Origin: Streptomyces sp. SLBN-118
Lineage (GTDB): Bacteria; Actinomycetota; Actinomycetes; Streptomycetales; Streptomycetaceae
Length of the DNA stretch: 64,000 nucleotides
Assembly: GCF_006715635.1 (NCBI RefSeq)
Contig: NZ_VFNP01000001.1
Coordinates: forward strand, 1,054,001-1,118,000
Reading direction: 5' to 3'
The translations under genes and the position numbers were made by a program. The notes under the pieces were generated by a model. It did not search any database. It saw only the letters and a program-made list of their open reading frames with translations, and had not been told where the DNA came from. Positions 42,952 through 52,412 of the stretch are shown in pieces. The stretch's first letter is position 1. Each line of letters starts with the position of its first letter.

Positions 42952-45072
42952 TCATTGATGAGAAATTGACGCCTGCGGGGGCTGCCGCCGCCGCAGCCGG
43001 ATCACCGTGGCGTCCAGGTCGCCCTTGAGCCCCGTGTGCAGCCCGTGATGCAGCAGGACGGACCCACGGTGCACGGCTCCGGTGTCCAGGCACTCGTACA
43101 CAGCTGCCGCATCGATACCGCGAAGCCTGAGCCGCGGCGGCCGTTCGCCGTAGTGCTGCGCCTGCAGCCAGCCGAGGACGACGGTCTCCTCGCCGCGCAC
43201 GTACTGGACGGCGCTGAGCCCGCGGTCGGGCGCGCGCAGCCGGTACAGCTCGCCGTGCTGCACCAGCGGCCTGATCTTCTTGTAGAGCTCCACCCAGCCG
43301 CGCGCCTCGGCGAGCTCGTCGTCGGTCCACTCGGTGAGGTCGCCGCCGATCCCGAGCACCCCGGCCATCGCGCTGACAAAGCGGAAACGCAGCGTACTGA
43401 CACGGCCGTTGAGCTGGACGTTGGGGCTGTCGGTGACCCAGGCGGCCATGACCCGAGCCGGGTGCAGCTGGGTGAAGCCCTGCTGGATGGCGAGCCGGTC
43501 CAGCGGATCGGTGTTGTCCGAGGTCCACACCTGATCGGTACGGGAGAGGATGCCGAGGTCGATCCGGCCGCCGCCGCCCGAGCAGGACTCGAAGGCGACG
43601 GTGGGATGCGCGGCCCGAAGCCGGTCCAGCAGTGCGTACAGCGCGTGGACATGCTCCACCCACAGCTTCTGCGGGTACTCCTCGCCGGGCCAGCCCGCGT
43701 CCGTGAAACAGCGGTTGAAATCCCATTTCACATAGTCGATGGGGGCATTGGTCAGCAGGGCGTCCAATTGCTCCCACAGATAGTCCTGTACGTCCTCGCG
43801 GGCGAGATTCAGCACCAGCTGATTGCGGAATTCGGTCCTGGCGCGGCCCTGATGGTGCTGCACCCAGTCGGGATGCGCCCGGTACAGATCGCTGTCGGCG
43901 TTCACCATTTCCGGTTCGACCCAGATCCCGAACTGCATGCCCAGCGCGTGCACTTCATGGGCGAGCGGCCCGAGGCCCTTCGGGAAGCGCTCGGCGTTGG
44001 GGGTCCAGTCGCCCAGTCCGGCGCGGTCGCTGGTGCGCTGCCCGAACCAGGCGTCGTCGACGACGAACAACTCGACACCCATGGCCGCGGCCCGCTGCGC
44101 GAGCGCCAGCTGCTGCTCCTCGGAGATGTCGAAGCCGGTGGCTTCCCAGGAGTTGTAGAGGACCGGCCGTTCGGAAGCTGCGTCCGGAATGACGTGCGCC
44201 AGCTGCCAGGCATGCCAGGCCCGGCTGGCCCCGCCGAAGCCGCCGTCGCTCCACAGCCCGGCGAAGACGGGCGAGGTGTAGGACCGACCGGGCGCGAGCC
44301 GCAGCAGTCCTGAGTCGTCGTGGCCCGCTCCGCCGGTGATCTGCACCAGTCCGTCGGGCAGTTGCTGTACGCAGATCCGCCACGATCCGGACCAGCCGAG
44401 CGCCACGGCGTACACGTCGCCGCGCTCCTCGGTGGCCGACTCGGCGTCCAGAGCCACCCACGGCAGGTGCTGATGTCCGGTGTGGCCGCGGCGGCTGCCC
44501 ACCACCCTTTCCCCGTACGTCAGCTCCGACCGCACGAGCAGGGATTCGGCGGCCCACCGGCCGTGCAGCTGGCTGAGCCGCCAGCCGCCGCGCAGCGGCA
44601 GTGTCCAGGCTGCCGCATCGGCCCTGAGCAGCTCGAGATCGGGTCCCTCGCCCTCATGGGCGACGGTGACCCAGCGCTCGATCACATCGGCGTCGTCGCG
44701 CATCCGGTGGTGCAGGGTGAGACCGAGTCCGTGCACGGCGTCGACGAAGCGCAGCCGCAGCTCGTCGCCGTCCACAGCGGCCCCGGCAAAGGTCCATTCG
44801 GTTCCGCGCACCTCGGCCGTACGGACGGACAGCGCCGGGCGTACGAAGCGGGGGCCGCCCTCAACCGGATACTCCTCATGTCCGTCGAGCGGGGACTCGA
44901 ACGGCCAGTACGGCGGCGGACCCTGCGCCGCAAGCGCCTCGGCGTCGGCGCCGGAGATCCGTGGCCCCCAATGCAGATGCAGCAGCTCGTCGCCGTCCGT
45001 GAGGTGCAGTGCATAACTGCTTGCCGGTCCGGAGAGAACCCACGTACGTCCGTTGCCAACGCTCTCGATCAT
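42952..45072 (-). CDS. GH36 alpha-galactosidase
   Basis: A 706-residue GH36 enzyme of full length: N-terminal beta-supersandwich, then the (beta/alpha)8 barrel with VLYNSWEATGFDISEEQQLA, FVVDDAWFGQR, GIWVEPEMVNADSDLYRAHP, and the nucleophile in YVKWDFNR (Asp451). The acid/base lies in VWTSDNTDPLDR (Asp519). It hydrolyses terminal alpha-galactose from raffinose-type sugars or galactomannan. No signal peptide is present, so it is intracellular. It is a single gene with no transporter next to it, divergent from the phosphatase gene. Confidence 0.92.
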   Translation of the reverse strand: MIESVGNGRTWVLSGPASSYALHLTDGDELLHLHWGPRISGADAEALAAQGPPPYWPFESPLDGHEEYPVEGGPRFVRPALSVRTAEVRGTEWTFAGAAVDGDELRLRFVDAVHGLGLTLHHRMRDDADVIERWVTVAHEGEGPDLELLRADAAAWTLPLRGGWRLSQLHGRWAAESLLVRSELTYGERVVGSRRGHTGHQHLPWVALDAESATEERGDVYAVALGWSGSWRICVQQLPDGLVQITGGAGHDDSGLLRLAPGRSYTSPVFAGLWSDGGFGGASRAWHAWQLAHVIPDAASERPVLYNSWEATGFDISEEQQLALAQRAAAMGVELFVVDDAWFGQRTSDRAGLGDWTPNAERFPKGLGPLAHEVHALGMQFGIWVEPEMVNADSDLYRAHPDWVQHHQGRARTEFRNQLVLNLAREDVQDYLWEQLDALLTNAPIDYVKWDFNRCFTDAGWPGEEYPQKLWVEHVHALYALLDRLRAAHPTVAFESCSGGGGRIDLGILSRTDQVWTSDNTDPLDRLAIQQGFTQLHPARVMAAWVTDSPNVQLNGRVSTLRFRFVSAMAGVLGIGGDLTEWTDDELAEARGWVELYKKIRPLVQHGELYRLRAPDRGLSAVQYVRGEETVVLGWLQAQHYGERPPRLRLRGIDAAAVYECLDTGAVHRGSVLLHHGLHTGLKGDLDATVIRLRRRQPPQASISHQ

Positions 45073-45253
45073 CCCGACCCCTCAGATACTCACAGGTCCG
45101 CACAGACCCGAACATCATCCGGCGGGAGTCGGCGCCCGTGCAACGCCCTTGACGGGACAGATCGAAATGATTGTCCGCTGAAGCAATGTCGTATCGTCTG
45201 GAAAGCGCCATCGTCGGCGAGGAGCGCCGACGGCAGTCACTTCAGGAGCCCAC

Positions 45254-46066
45254 GTGACGCAGCAGCTGCCGCAGGCCCCCTCGACAGAGCCCGAGCTGAC
45301 CGGAGTGCGCAATTTCCGTGATGTGGGCGGACTGCCGACCGTTGACGGCAGGCGGGTGCGGCACGGACGGCTCTTCCGCAGCGGCCACCTGGCCCACGCC
45401 ACCGAGACGGACGCCTCATTTCTCGCCGGCCTCGGTCTGCACACGATCTTCGACTTCCGCAATGCGTCCGACATGCGCCTCGAGGGCCCGGACGTCGAGC
45501 TGCCCGGCGTGCGCAATGTGAATCTGCCGCTCACCGACCCGGCCGACGGGGCGGAGTTCTGGAGGATGGTCCGGGAAGGCGATCTCGACCAGCTGCGCTC
45601 GATCCTGGCGGACGGGAAGGCGGCCGGCCGGATGTCGGCGTCGTACCGGATGATCATCAAGCAGCGCACCGCCGAGCACAGCAGGGTCATCCACGCGCTG
45701 GCCGAGGACAGCGTCCCGGCCCTGATGCACTGCGCGGCGGGCAAGGACCGCGCCGGTCTGTCCATAGCCGTATCGCTGCTCGCGGTCGGTGTCGAGCGGG
45801 ACGCGATCGAGGCGGACTACCTCCAGTCCAATGACCCGCACCGCCGTTACCTGGTCCGCCGGAGCGACAACTCACCGGCCGGGATGTCACCCGAAGTGAT
45901 GGAATTGCTCGCCCCGCTCTTCGACGCGCGCACCGAGTATCTGAACGCGGCCTTCGACACGATCCAACAAACCTGGGGCGACACCGAGCGCTACCTCAGC
46001 GAGGGCCTGAAGCTGAGCTCCGAGACCCGGGAACGGCTGCGCGAGCGCCTCCTCGACGAGGCGTGA
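45254..46066 (+). CDS. Tyrosine/lipid phosphatase (IphP-like)
   Basis: A 270-residue protein with the CX5R phosphatase loop HCAAGKDRAG (Cys160, Arg166). NFRDVGGLPTVDGRRVRHGR, then LFRSGHLAHAT, and IFDFRNASDMRLEGPD are typical of the tyrosine-specific Y_phosphatase3 family that includes IphP and the MptpB-like phosphatases. Substrates may be phosphotyrosine, phosphoserine or phosphoinositides. The GTG has CAGGAGCCC in front. A 181-nt spacer separates it from the divergent alpha-galactosidase. Confidence 0.88.
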   Translation: MTQQLPQAPSTEPELTGVRNFRDVGGLPTVDGRRVRHGRLFRSGHLAHATETDASFLAGLGLHTIFDFRNASDMRLEGPDVELPGVRNVNLPLTDPADGAEFWRMVREGDLDQLRSILADGKAAGRMSASYRMIIKQRTAEHSRVIHALAEDSVPALMHCAAGKDRAGLSIAVSLLAVGVERDAIEADYLQSNDPHRRYLVRRSDNSPAGMSPEVMELLAPLFDARTEYLNAAFDTIQQTWGDTERYLSEGLKLSSETRERLRERLLDEA

Positions 46067-46087
46067 GGGCCCGCGCCGGCCGACTTG

Positions 46088-46200
46088 TCAGGGCGCCGGG
46101 CGGCGGCCTCCAGGGTGAGCCGGCGGCTGCGGCGCAGATCTCGCAGCCGTGGTGCGACGTCGGGCAGTTCGTCAGCGGCCCCTCCGGCAGGAATGGTCAT
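46088..46200 (-). pseudogene. Truncated XRE-family regulator
   Basis: MTIPAGGAADELPDVAPRLR, then DLRRSRRLTLEAAARR, is the start of a Cro/CI-type regulator up to the first half of the helix-turn-helix; then homology stops and the frame runs into the phosphatase 3' end. The remaining 100 or more codons are missing. The inverted repeat 23-53 bp upstream may have been its operator. Confidence 0.55.
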
Positions 46201-46222
46201 GCGTCCATTGCGCCAGGAGTAC

Positions 46223-46253
46223 GCCTCTGAGGCAAATTCCTTGCCTCAGAGGC
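46223..46253. promoter_or_regulatory. 13-bp perfect inverted repeat: operator or hpnO terminator
   Basis: GCCTCTGAGGCAA (46223-46235) and TTGCCTCAGAGGC (46241-46253) with a 5-nt spacer; each arm is itself nearly palindromic. It is 15 nt past the hpnO stop, where a terminator is expected, and also in the promoter position of the truncated XRE gene. Both roles are possible. Confidence 0.6.
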
Positions 46254-46267
46254 AAAGCGGCCAAAGC

Positions 46268-47653
46268 TCAGCGATTCGCAACGGCCTGCTTGACCAGGGT
46301 CTTGCCGAAGTCCCACATCAGCCCGCCACCGCCCTGGGCATCGTCCATCACCGCCGTGAACGCCTCCACGAACCGGTCCACCTCCCGCTCACCGATGATC
46401 AGCGGCGGAATCAGCTTGATCACTTCCATGTGGTCGCCGGAAACCTGAGTGAGGATCCGGTGCTTCTGCAGCAGCGGCACCACGACCATCTGCGCGAACA
46501 GACCCTTGCGGGCGGCCTGCAGCATGGTCCAGCGGCTGCGCAGTTTGATCGAGTCCGGCCGGCCGAACTCGATGCCGATCATCAGGCCGCGCCCGCGCAC
46601 CTCGTGCAGCAGCTCATAACGCTCCACGAGTGCGGCAAGACGGGAGCGCAGCAGGTCTCCGGTCACCCTGGCGTTGGCGACGATCTGCTCGTCCTCGATG
46701 ACCGACAGCACCGCGAGCCCGGCTGCCATCGCCTGCGCGTTGGATCCGAAGCTCGCCGAGTGCACAAGCACCCGGTCCATCGAGGAATAGACCTTCTTGA
46801 AGATCCAGTCCTTGCCAAGGGTGGCCCCGACCGGCACGTAACCGCCCGAGAGCGCCTTCGCGACACAGACGAGATCAGGCTCGACCCCGTCCTCGTGCTG
46901 GTAGGCGTAGAAGTCGCCGGTCCTGCCGAGGCCGGTCTGCACCTCGTCCGCGATCAGCAGCGCCTTGTGCCGGTGCAGCAACTCCTGGGCCGCGTACAGG
47001 AATCCGGGCGGGGTGGCCTGTACTCCCTTGCCCTGAACGGGCTCCACGACGAAGCCCGCCACATCGCCGCGCTTCAACTCCCGCTCCAGCGCGCCCAGAT
47101 CGCCCACCGCGATCGCCGTGTCGGGAAGCAGCGGCTCGAATCCGTCCCGGAACCCAGCCTCGCCGTTGACCGACAGGGACCCGGTGGTGAGCCCGTGGAA
47201 GGCGTGGGAGCAGTAGAGCATCCTCGGCTTCCCTGTCGCGTACCGGGTGAACTTCAGGGCGGTCTCCACCGCTTCCGTACCGCTGTTCCCGAAGAACACC
47301 CGGTCCAGGTGCGGGCTGTGCGCCAGCAGCTTCTCGGCCAGCAGTCCCGGCAGCGGCTGGCAGTCGAAGCGGGTGAGGTCGGGCAGCGAGGCGTCCAGGA
47401 CGTCGTGCAGCGCCTTTCGTACGACCGGGTGGTGCCGGCCGAGCCCCATGACTCCGAAGCCCGCGAGCATGTCGAGATAGTCGTTGCCCTCCGAGTCCCA
47501 GAAGTAGGCTCCCTCGGCCCGCTCGTAGACCTTGTCGAAGCCGATCGTGTGCAGCATGCGCGGCAGCTGGTGGTTGAGATGTCTGGCGTGCAGCTCGTAG
47601 CGCTCGCTCCCGCGCTCGGCGAGCAGCTCGGCCAGATCGAACTCCTTGCTCAT
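46268..47653 (-). CDS. hpnO: Class III aminotransferase of hopanoid side-chain synthesis
   Basis: A 461-residue PLP enzyme (acetylornithine/ornithine aminotransferase-like): [44 protein letters not shown] and the Schiff-base Lys in [15 protein letters not shown]. In hopanoid clusters this enzyme converts ribosylhopane-derived intermediates to aminobacteriohopanetriol. The ATG overlaps the dxs stop by 4 nt, so it is the last gene of the cluster. Its role follows from the position after hpnG/hpnH and family match to HpnO. Confidence 0.88.
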   Translation of the reverse strand: MSKEFDLAELLAERGSERYELHARHLNHQLPRMLHTIGFDKVYERAEGAYFWDSEGNDYLDMLAGFGVMGLGRHHPVVRKALHDVLDASLPDLTRFDCQPLPGLLAEKLLAHSPHLDRVFFGNSGTEAVETALKFTRYATGKPRMLYCSHAFHGLTTGSLSVNGEAGFRDGFEPLLPDTAIAVGDLGALERELKRGDVAGFVVEPVQGKGVQATPPGFLYAAQELLHRHKALLIADEVQTGLGRTGDFYAYQHEDGVEPDLVCVAKALSGGYVPVGATLGKDWIFKKVYSSMDRVLVHSASFGSNAQAMAAGLAVLSVIEDEQIVANARVTGDLLRSRLAALVERYELLHEVRGRGLMIGIEFGRPDSIKLRSRWTMLQAARKGLFAQMVVVPLLQKHRILTQVSGDHMEVIKLIPPLIIGEREVDRFVEAFTAVMDDAQGGGGLMWDFGKTLVKQAVANR

Positions 47654-49530
47654 AGCCCGTTCTCCTTGACTGCCAGGGCAGCGCTGATCCGTCCCGCGAT
47701 CTCCACCGGCGTGAGCCCTATGTCGGCCAGCACCTCACCGCGCTTGCCGTGCGCGAGGAACTGCTCGGGAATGCCGAAGGTACGCAGCGGCACATCGACG
47801 TCCGCGTCCCGCAGTGACTGACCGACCGCCGAACCGACGCCGCCGTTGCGGCTGTTGTCCTCGACCACGGCCACCAGGCGGTGCCGGGCGGCGAGCGGCG
47901 CCAGCTGTTCGTCGACCGGCTTGACCCAGCGCGGGTCCACCACGGTGCACGCGATGCCGCGCCCCCGGAGCAGTTCCACGGCCTTCAGACAGACGGAGGC
48001 GAGCGCTCCCACGGACACCACGAGCACCTGGGGCTCGATGTCCTGGTGCAGGACGTCCATCCCGCCGATCCGGCCGATCGCCTCGACCGGCTCGCCCACG
48101 GACTCCTTCGGGAAGCGCAGCACGGTCGGCGCGTCGCTCACGTCGACGGCCTCGCGCAACTCCTGGCGCAGCCGGTCGGCGTCGCGTGGCGCGGCGATCC
48201 GCAGTCCCGGGACGACCTGGAGGATCGACATGTCCCACATGCCGTTGTGGGAGGGCCCGTCGACGCCGGTGACGCCCGCGCGGTCGAGCACGAAGGTCAC
48301 TCCGCACTTGTGCAGGGCCACATCCATCAGCAGCTGGTCGAACGCCCGGTTGAGGAAGGTGGCGTACACGGCGACGACGGGGTGCAGGCCACCGGTGGCG
48401 AGCCCGGCCGCGGAGACGGCAGCATGCTGCTCGGCGATCCCGACGTCCCACACCCGCTCGGGGAAGCGCTCGGCGAACTTCGTCAGACCGACGGGGTGCA
48501 GCATCGCGGCGGTGATCGCCACGACGTCCGGCCGCTGTGCCCCGATCTCGGCGATCTCGTCCCCGAACACCGACGTCCAGGACGGACCGCCCGACGGTGC
48601 GAGCGGCTCGCAGGTCAGCGGGTCCATGACGCCGACGGTGTGGAAGCGGTCGGCGTCGTCCTCCAGCGCGGGCTGGTAGCCGCGGCCCTTCTCGGTCAGG
48701 CAGTGCACCAGGACGGGCCCGTGGAAGCGTTTCGCCCGGCGCAGCGCCGATTCGACGGCCGCGATGTCGTGACCGTCGATCGGTCCTACGTACTTCAGGC
48801 CCAGATCCTCGAACATCCCCTGCGGTGCGAAGGCGTCCTTGAAGCCCTTCTTCGCGCCGTGCAGCGATTCGTACAGCGGTTTGCCGACGACGGGCGTCTG
48901 CTGGAGGACGTCCTTGCCCCAGGCCAGCACCCGCTCGTAGCTGTCGGTGGTACGCAGTGTGGCGAGGTGGTTGGCGAGGCCGCCGATCGTCGGGGCGTAG
49001 GAGCGTTCGTTGTCGTTGACGACGATGATCAGCGGCCGGTCCTTGGCCGCGGCAATGTTGTTGAGGGCCTCCCAGGCCATGCCACCGGTGAGCGCACCGT
49101 CCCCGATGACCGCGACGACATGGCCGCTGCTTCCGAGCACCTGATGCGCCTTGGCCAGGCCGTCGGCCCAGCCCAGCACGGTGGAGGCGTGGGAGTTCTC
49201 GATAACGTCGTGCTCGGACTCCTCGCGCGAGGGGTAGCCGGAGAGCCCACCCTTGCCGCGCAGTTTGGAGAAGTCCTGCCGGCCGGTGAGCAGTTTGTGT
49301 ACGTAGCTCTGGTGCCCGGTGTCCCACAGGACGCGGTCGACGGGTGAGTCGAAGACACGGTGGAGGGCAACGGTCAGCTCCACCACGCCGAGGTTCGGTC
49401 CCAGGTGGCCACCCGTCCTCGCCACCGCCTGGACCAGGAACTCTCTGATCTCCTCGGAGAGTTCTTCGAGTTCCGCATCGGTCAGCGCCTTCAGATCGCG
49501 CGGCCCCCGGATGTTCTCGAGTATCGTCAC
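47650..49530 (-). CDS. dxs: 1-Deoxy-D-xylulose-5-phosphate synthase
   Basis: A 626-residue ThDP enzyme: [40 protein letters not shown], the ThDP/Mg loop [28 protein letters not shown] and [20 protein letters not shown]. It condenses pyruvate and glyceraldehyde-3-phosphate in the MEP pathway. The GTG start follows GAAGGGGGTCC. Carrying dxs inside the hopanoid operon raises precursor supply together with demand; Streptomyces usually have another dxs elsewhere. It overlaps hpnO by 4 nt. Confidence 0.95.
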   Translation of the reverse strand: MTILENIRGPRDLKALTDAELEELSEEIREFLVQAVARTGGHLGPNLGVVELTVALHRVFDSPVDRVLWDTGHQSYVHKLLTGRQDFSKLRGKGGLSGYPSREESEHDVIENSHASTVLGWADGLAKAHQVLGSSGHVVAVIGDGALTGGMAWEALNNIAAAKDRPLIIVVNDNERSYAPTIGGLANHLATLRTTDSYERVLAWGKDVLQQTPVVGKPLYESLHGAKKGFKDAFAPQGMFEDLGLKYVGPIDGHDIAAVESALRRAKRFHGPVLVHCLTEKGRGYQPALEDDADRFHTVGVMDPLTCEPLAPSGGPSWTSVFGDEIAEIGAQRPDVVAITAAMLHPVGLTKFAERFPERVWDVGIAEQHAAVSAAGLATGGLHPVVAVYATFLNRAFDQLLMDVALHKCGVTFVLDRAGVTGVDGPSHNGMWDMSILQVVPGLRIAAPRDADRLRQELREAVDVSDAPTVLRFPKESVGEPVEAIGRIGGMDVLHQDIEPQVLVVSVGALASVCLKAVELLRGRGIACTVVDPRWVKPVDEQLAPLAARHRLVAVVEDNSRNGGVGSAVGQSLRDADVDVPLRTFGIPEQFLAHGKRGEVLADIGLTPVEIAGRISAALAVKENGL

Positions 49531-49556
49531 GGTCGGACCCCCTTCACTTGCTTGTC

Positions 49557-50726
49557 TCAGCTCACGGTGACGGCGGGCGGGCCCGAGGCCGTCCCTGCGT
49601 CCTCCATGGATTCGGCGATCTTCATCGCCTCTTCGATGAGGGTCTCGACGATCTTCGACTCGGGAACGGTCTTGATGACCTCGCCCTTCACAAAGATCTG
49701 ACCCTTCCCGTTGCCCGACGCGACACCGAGGTCGGCCTCGCGGGCCTCGCCGGGACCGTTGACGACACACCCCATGACCGCGACGCGCAACGGCACCTCC
49801 ATACCCTCAAGGCCCGCCGTGACCTCGTCGGCGAGCTTGTAGACATCCACCTGGGCCCGGCCGCACGACGGACAGGAGACGATCTCCAGCCGCCGCTGGC
49901 GCAGGTTGAGCGACTCCAGGATCTGGATACCGACCTTCACCTCTTCGGCGGGCGGCGCGGAGAGCGAGACCCGGATGGTGTCCCCGATCCCCTCGGCGAG
50001 CAGCGCCCCGAAGGCGACCGCGGACTTGATCGTGCCCTGGAACGCCGGCCCGGCCTCGGTCACCCCGAGATGCAGCGGATAGTCACAGGCCGCCGCGAGC
50101 TGCCGGTAGGCATTGACCATCACGACCGGATCATTGTGCTTGACCGAGATCTTGATGTCGCGGAAACCGTGCTCCTCGAACAGCGACGCCTCCCACAGCG
50201 CCGACTCCACCAGCGCCTCCGGCGTCGCCTTGCCGTACTTGGCAAGCAGCCGGGCATCCAGCGAGCCCGCATTCACCCCGATCCGGATCGGGGTGCCACT
50301 CTCGCCCGCCGCCCGGGCGATCTCCTTGACCTTGTCGTCGAACTGCTTGATGTTGCCCGGGTTGACCCGGACCGCCGCGCACCCGGCATCGATCGCGGCG
50401 AAGACGTACTTCGGCTGGAAGTGGATGTCCGCGATCACCGGGATCTGCGACTTACGGGCGATCGTCGCCAGCGCGTCCGCATCATCCTGAGTGGGACACG
50501 CAACCCGCACGATCTGGCACCCGGACGCGGTCAGCTCGGCGATCTGCTGCAGCGTCGCCCCCACGTCCGAGGTACGGGTCGTCGTCATCGACTGCACGGA
50601 CACCGGCGCGTCCCCGCCGACGGCCACCGAGCCGACCTGGATGCGCCGCGAGGTGCGGCGCATCGCGATCGGCCGGACCGGCAGCTCAGGGAGTCCCAGT
50701 GCGACTGGCTCTCCTAGGGACATCAC
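49557..50726 (-). CDS. ispG: 4-Hydroxy-3-methylbut-2-enyl diphosphate synthase (IspG/GcpE)
   Basis: A 389-residue protein: [61 protein letters not shown], and the [4Fe-4S] cysteines in [10 protein letters not shown] and [18 protein letters not shown]. It makes HMBPP in the MEP pathway. GTG 50726 or ATG 50723 are both possible starts; the stop of hpnH lies 2 nt upstream of the GTG. A second ispG elsewhere is likely. Confidence 0.95.
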   Translation of the reverse strand: MMSLGEPVALGLPELPVRPIAMRRTSRRIQVGSVAVGGDAPVSVQSMTTTRTSDVGATLQQIAELTASGCQIVRVACPTQDDADALATIARKSQIPVIADIHFQPKYVFAAIDAGCAAVRVNPGNIKQFDDKVKEIARAAGESGTPIRIGVNAGSLDARLLAKYGKATPEALVESALWEASLFEEHGFRDIKISVKHNDPVVMVNAYRQLAAACDYPLHLGVTEAGPAFQGTIKSAVAFGALLAEGIGDTIRVSLSAPPAEEVKVGIQILESLNLRQRRLEIVSCPSCGRAQVDVYKLADEVTAGLEGMEVPLRVAVMGCVVNGPGEAREADLGVASGNGKGQIFVKGEVIKTVPESKIVETLIEEAMKIAESMEDAGTASGPPAVTVS

Positions 50727-50727
50727 G

Positions 50728-51750
50728 TCACCCGCGGTTTCCCGAGACCGTGTCGCGCGCCGCCCTCAGGGACTCCTTGAGGGAGCCCATGGTGGCGAGG
50801 ACGGCGGTGGGCTCGTAGCCGCAGTGCGCCATGCAGTTGGCGCAGCGGGGGTCCTTGCCGCGGCCGTACTTGCTCCAGTCGGTCTCCTCGATGAGCTCCC
50901 GGTACGTGGGGACGTAACCGTCGGCCATCAGATAGCAGGGCCGCTGCCAGCCGAAGAGCGAGTAGTTCGGGATCGCCCACGCCGTGCAGGGGAAGTCGGC
51001 CTTGCCCTCCAGGAAGTCGAGGAAGAGCGGCGAGTGGTTGAGCCGCCAGCGCCGCCGGTTGCCGCCCGCGAAGGACTTCTTGAACAGCTCGCGGGTCTGC
51101 TCGACGCCGAGGAAGTGCTCCTGGTCGGGCGCCTTCTCATACGCGTACGCGGGCGAGATCATCATCTCGTCCACCTTCAGGTCGTCATTGAGGTAGTTGA
51201 GCACCTCGATGACGGTCTGGGGGGTGTCGGTGTTGAAGAAGGTCGAATTGGTGGTGACCCGGAAGCCGCGCTTCTTGGCCTCTTTGATCGCCTCCACCGC
51301 CTCGTCGAAGACGCCTTCCTTGGCGACCGATTCGTCGTGCCGCTCGCGCAGGCCGTCGATGTGCACGGCGAACGCGAAGTACGGAGAAGGGGTGAAGTTC
51401 TCGATCTTCTTCCGCAGCAGCATCGCGTTGGTGCAGAGGAAGACGTACTTCCGCTTCGCCACCAACTGGCGCACGATCTCATCGATCTGAGGGTGCATCA
51501 GAGGCTCGCCGCCCGCGATGGAGACCATCGGCGCCCCGGACTCCAGGACCGCCCCCACCGCCTGCGCGACCGGCATGCGCTGCTTCAGAATCCCCGCCGG
51601 ATGCTGGATCTTCCCGCACCCTTCGCACTTCAGATTGCAGGCGAAAAGCGGCTCCAGCTCGACGATGAGCGGGAACTTCTCACGCTTGCGGAGCTTCTGT
51701 TCAAAGAGGTACGTCCCGACCCTGATGGTCTGACGGAGCGGCATGGCCAT
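50728..51750 (-). CDS. hpnH: Adenosyl-hopene transferase, radical SAM (HpnH)
   Basis: A 340-residue radical SAM protein. The cluster motif is CNLKCEGC (Cys38, 42, 45), followed by [18 protein letters not shown], and a C-terminal DUF3463 domain with CYLMADGY and [14 protein letters not shown]. HpnH adds the 5'-deoxyadenosyl radical to diploptene, giving adenosylhopane, the first step to extended C35 hopanoids. AGGAGGTGAGCTAG stands just before the ATG, a strong ribosome site. It lies 5 nt after hpnG. Confidence 0.95.
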   Translation of the reverse strand: MAMPLRQTIRVGTYLFEQKLRKREKFPLIVELEPLFACNLKCEGCGKIQHPAGILKQRMPVAQAVGAVLESGAPMVSIAGGEPLMHPQIDEIVRQLVAKRKYVFLCTNAMLLRKKIENFTPSPYFAFAVHIDGLRERHDESVAKEGVFDEAVEAIKEAKKRGFRVTTNSTFFNTDTPQTVIEVLNYLNDDLKVDEMMISPAYAYEKAPDQEHFLGVEQTRELFKKSFAGGNRRRWRLNHSPLFLDFLEGKADFPCTAWAIPNYSLFGWQRPCYLMADGYVPTYRELIEETDWSKYGRGKDPRCANCMAHCGYEPTAVLATMGSLKESLRAARDTVSGNRG

Positions 51751-51755
51751 CTAGC

Positions 51756-52412
51756 TCACCTCCTGGGGAGCAGCAAAGAACGGTGCCATTCGAAAAAAGC
51801 AGGAAGGACGGCACGAAGAACACGGAAGGCTGATATTCCACCGCGTACCGTGCCAATTCGGACAAGCTCATGCTCTGGAGCGTCCACGACCACCCGGACG
51901 GCCGCAACCGGACGGGGCCCGGTGCTCAGAGCGCTGCGAAGCGTGGCCGCGGACTCCATGTCCACCGCGATCGCCCCGGTGGCGCGCAGGTCGGCCCGTT
52001 CGTGCCCACGTACGACGTGGTCGGAGCCGGTCAGCGGGCCGGTGTGCACACTGCGGCCGGGCACAGCCCGGGCCACCGCCTTGACCAGCAGTTCTGTTTC
52101 CGTACAGACCGTGGAGCCCTGCGCGTGACGGGTCTCGTCTGCGACCACCAGGTCCCCGGGATGCATCCCAGGGGCGAGCCCGGCGCAAAAGCCCGAGGCG
52201 ACGACCGCCGCGTCCCGCAGTGGCCCTTCACGCAGCGCCTCCAGCACGGCACGTTCCGCGTTGTGCGGACCCATGCCGCTGCGGAGCACGGTCACCGGAC
52301 CGCGGGCGCCGCCGCGGTCGCCACTGCGCAGGGCGAGTTTCTCGATGCCGAGCGCACAGGCGATCAGCAGCGCCGGCGCTGCGGAGCCGGACGGCTCCGG
52401 GGACCGGTCCAT
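51756..52412 (-). CDS. hpnG: Hopanoid phosphorylase (HpnG)
   Basis: A 218-residue nucleoside phosphorylase-like protein: LLIACALGIEKLALRSGDRG, SGMGPHNAERAVLEAL, VVASGFCAGLAPGMHPGDLV and AIAVDMESAA with the phosphorylase Glu. HpnG removes adenine from adenosylhopane to give ribosylhopane (or its phosphate). The ATG overlaps the shc stop in TGATG, so translation is coupled. Confidence 0.9.
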   Translation of the reverse strand: MDRSPEPSGSAAPALLIACALGIEKLALRSGDRGGARGPVTVLRSGMGPHNAERAVLEALREGPLRDAAVVASGFCAGLAPGMHPGDLVVADETRHAQGSTVCTETELLVKAVARAVPGRSVHTGPLTGSDHVVRGHERADLRATGAIAVDMESAATLRSALSTGPRPVAAVRVVVDAPEHELVRIGTVRGGISAFRVLRAVLPAFFEWHRSLLLPRR

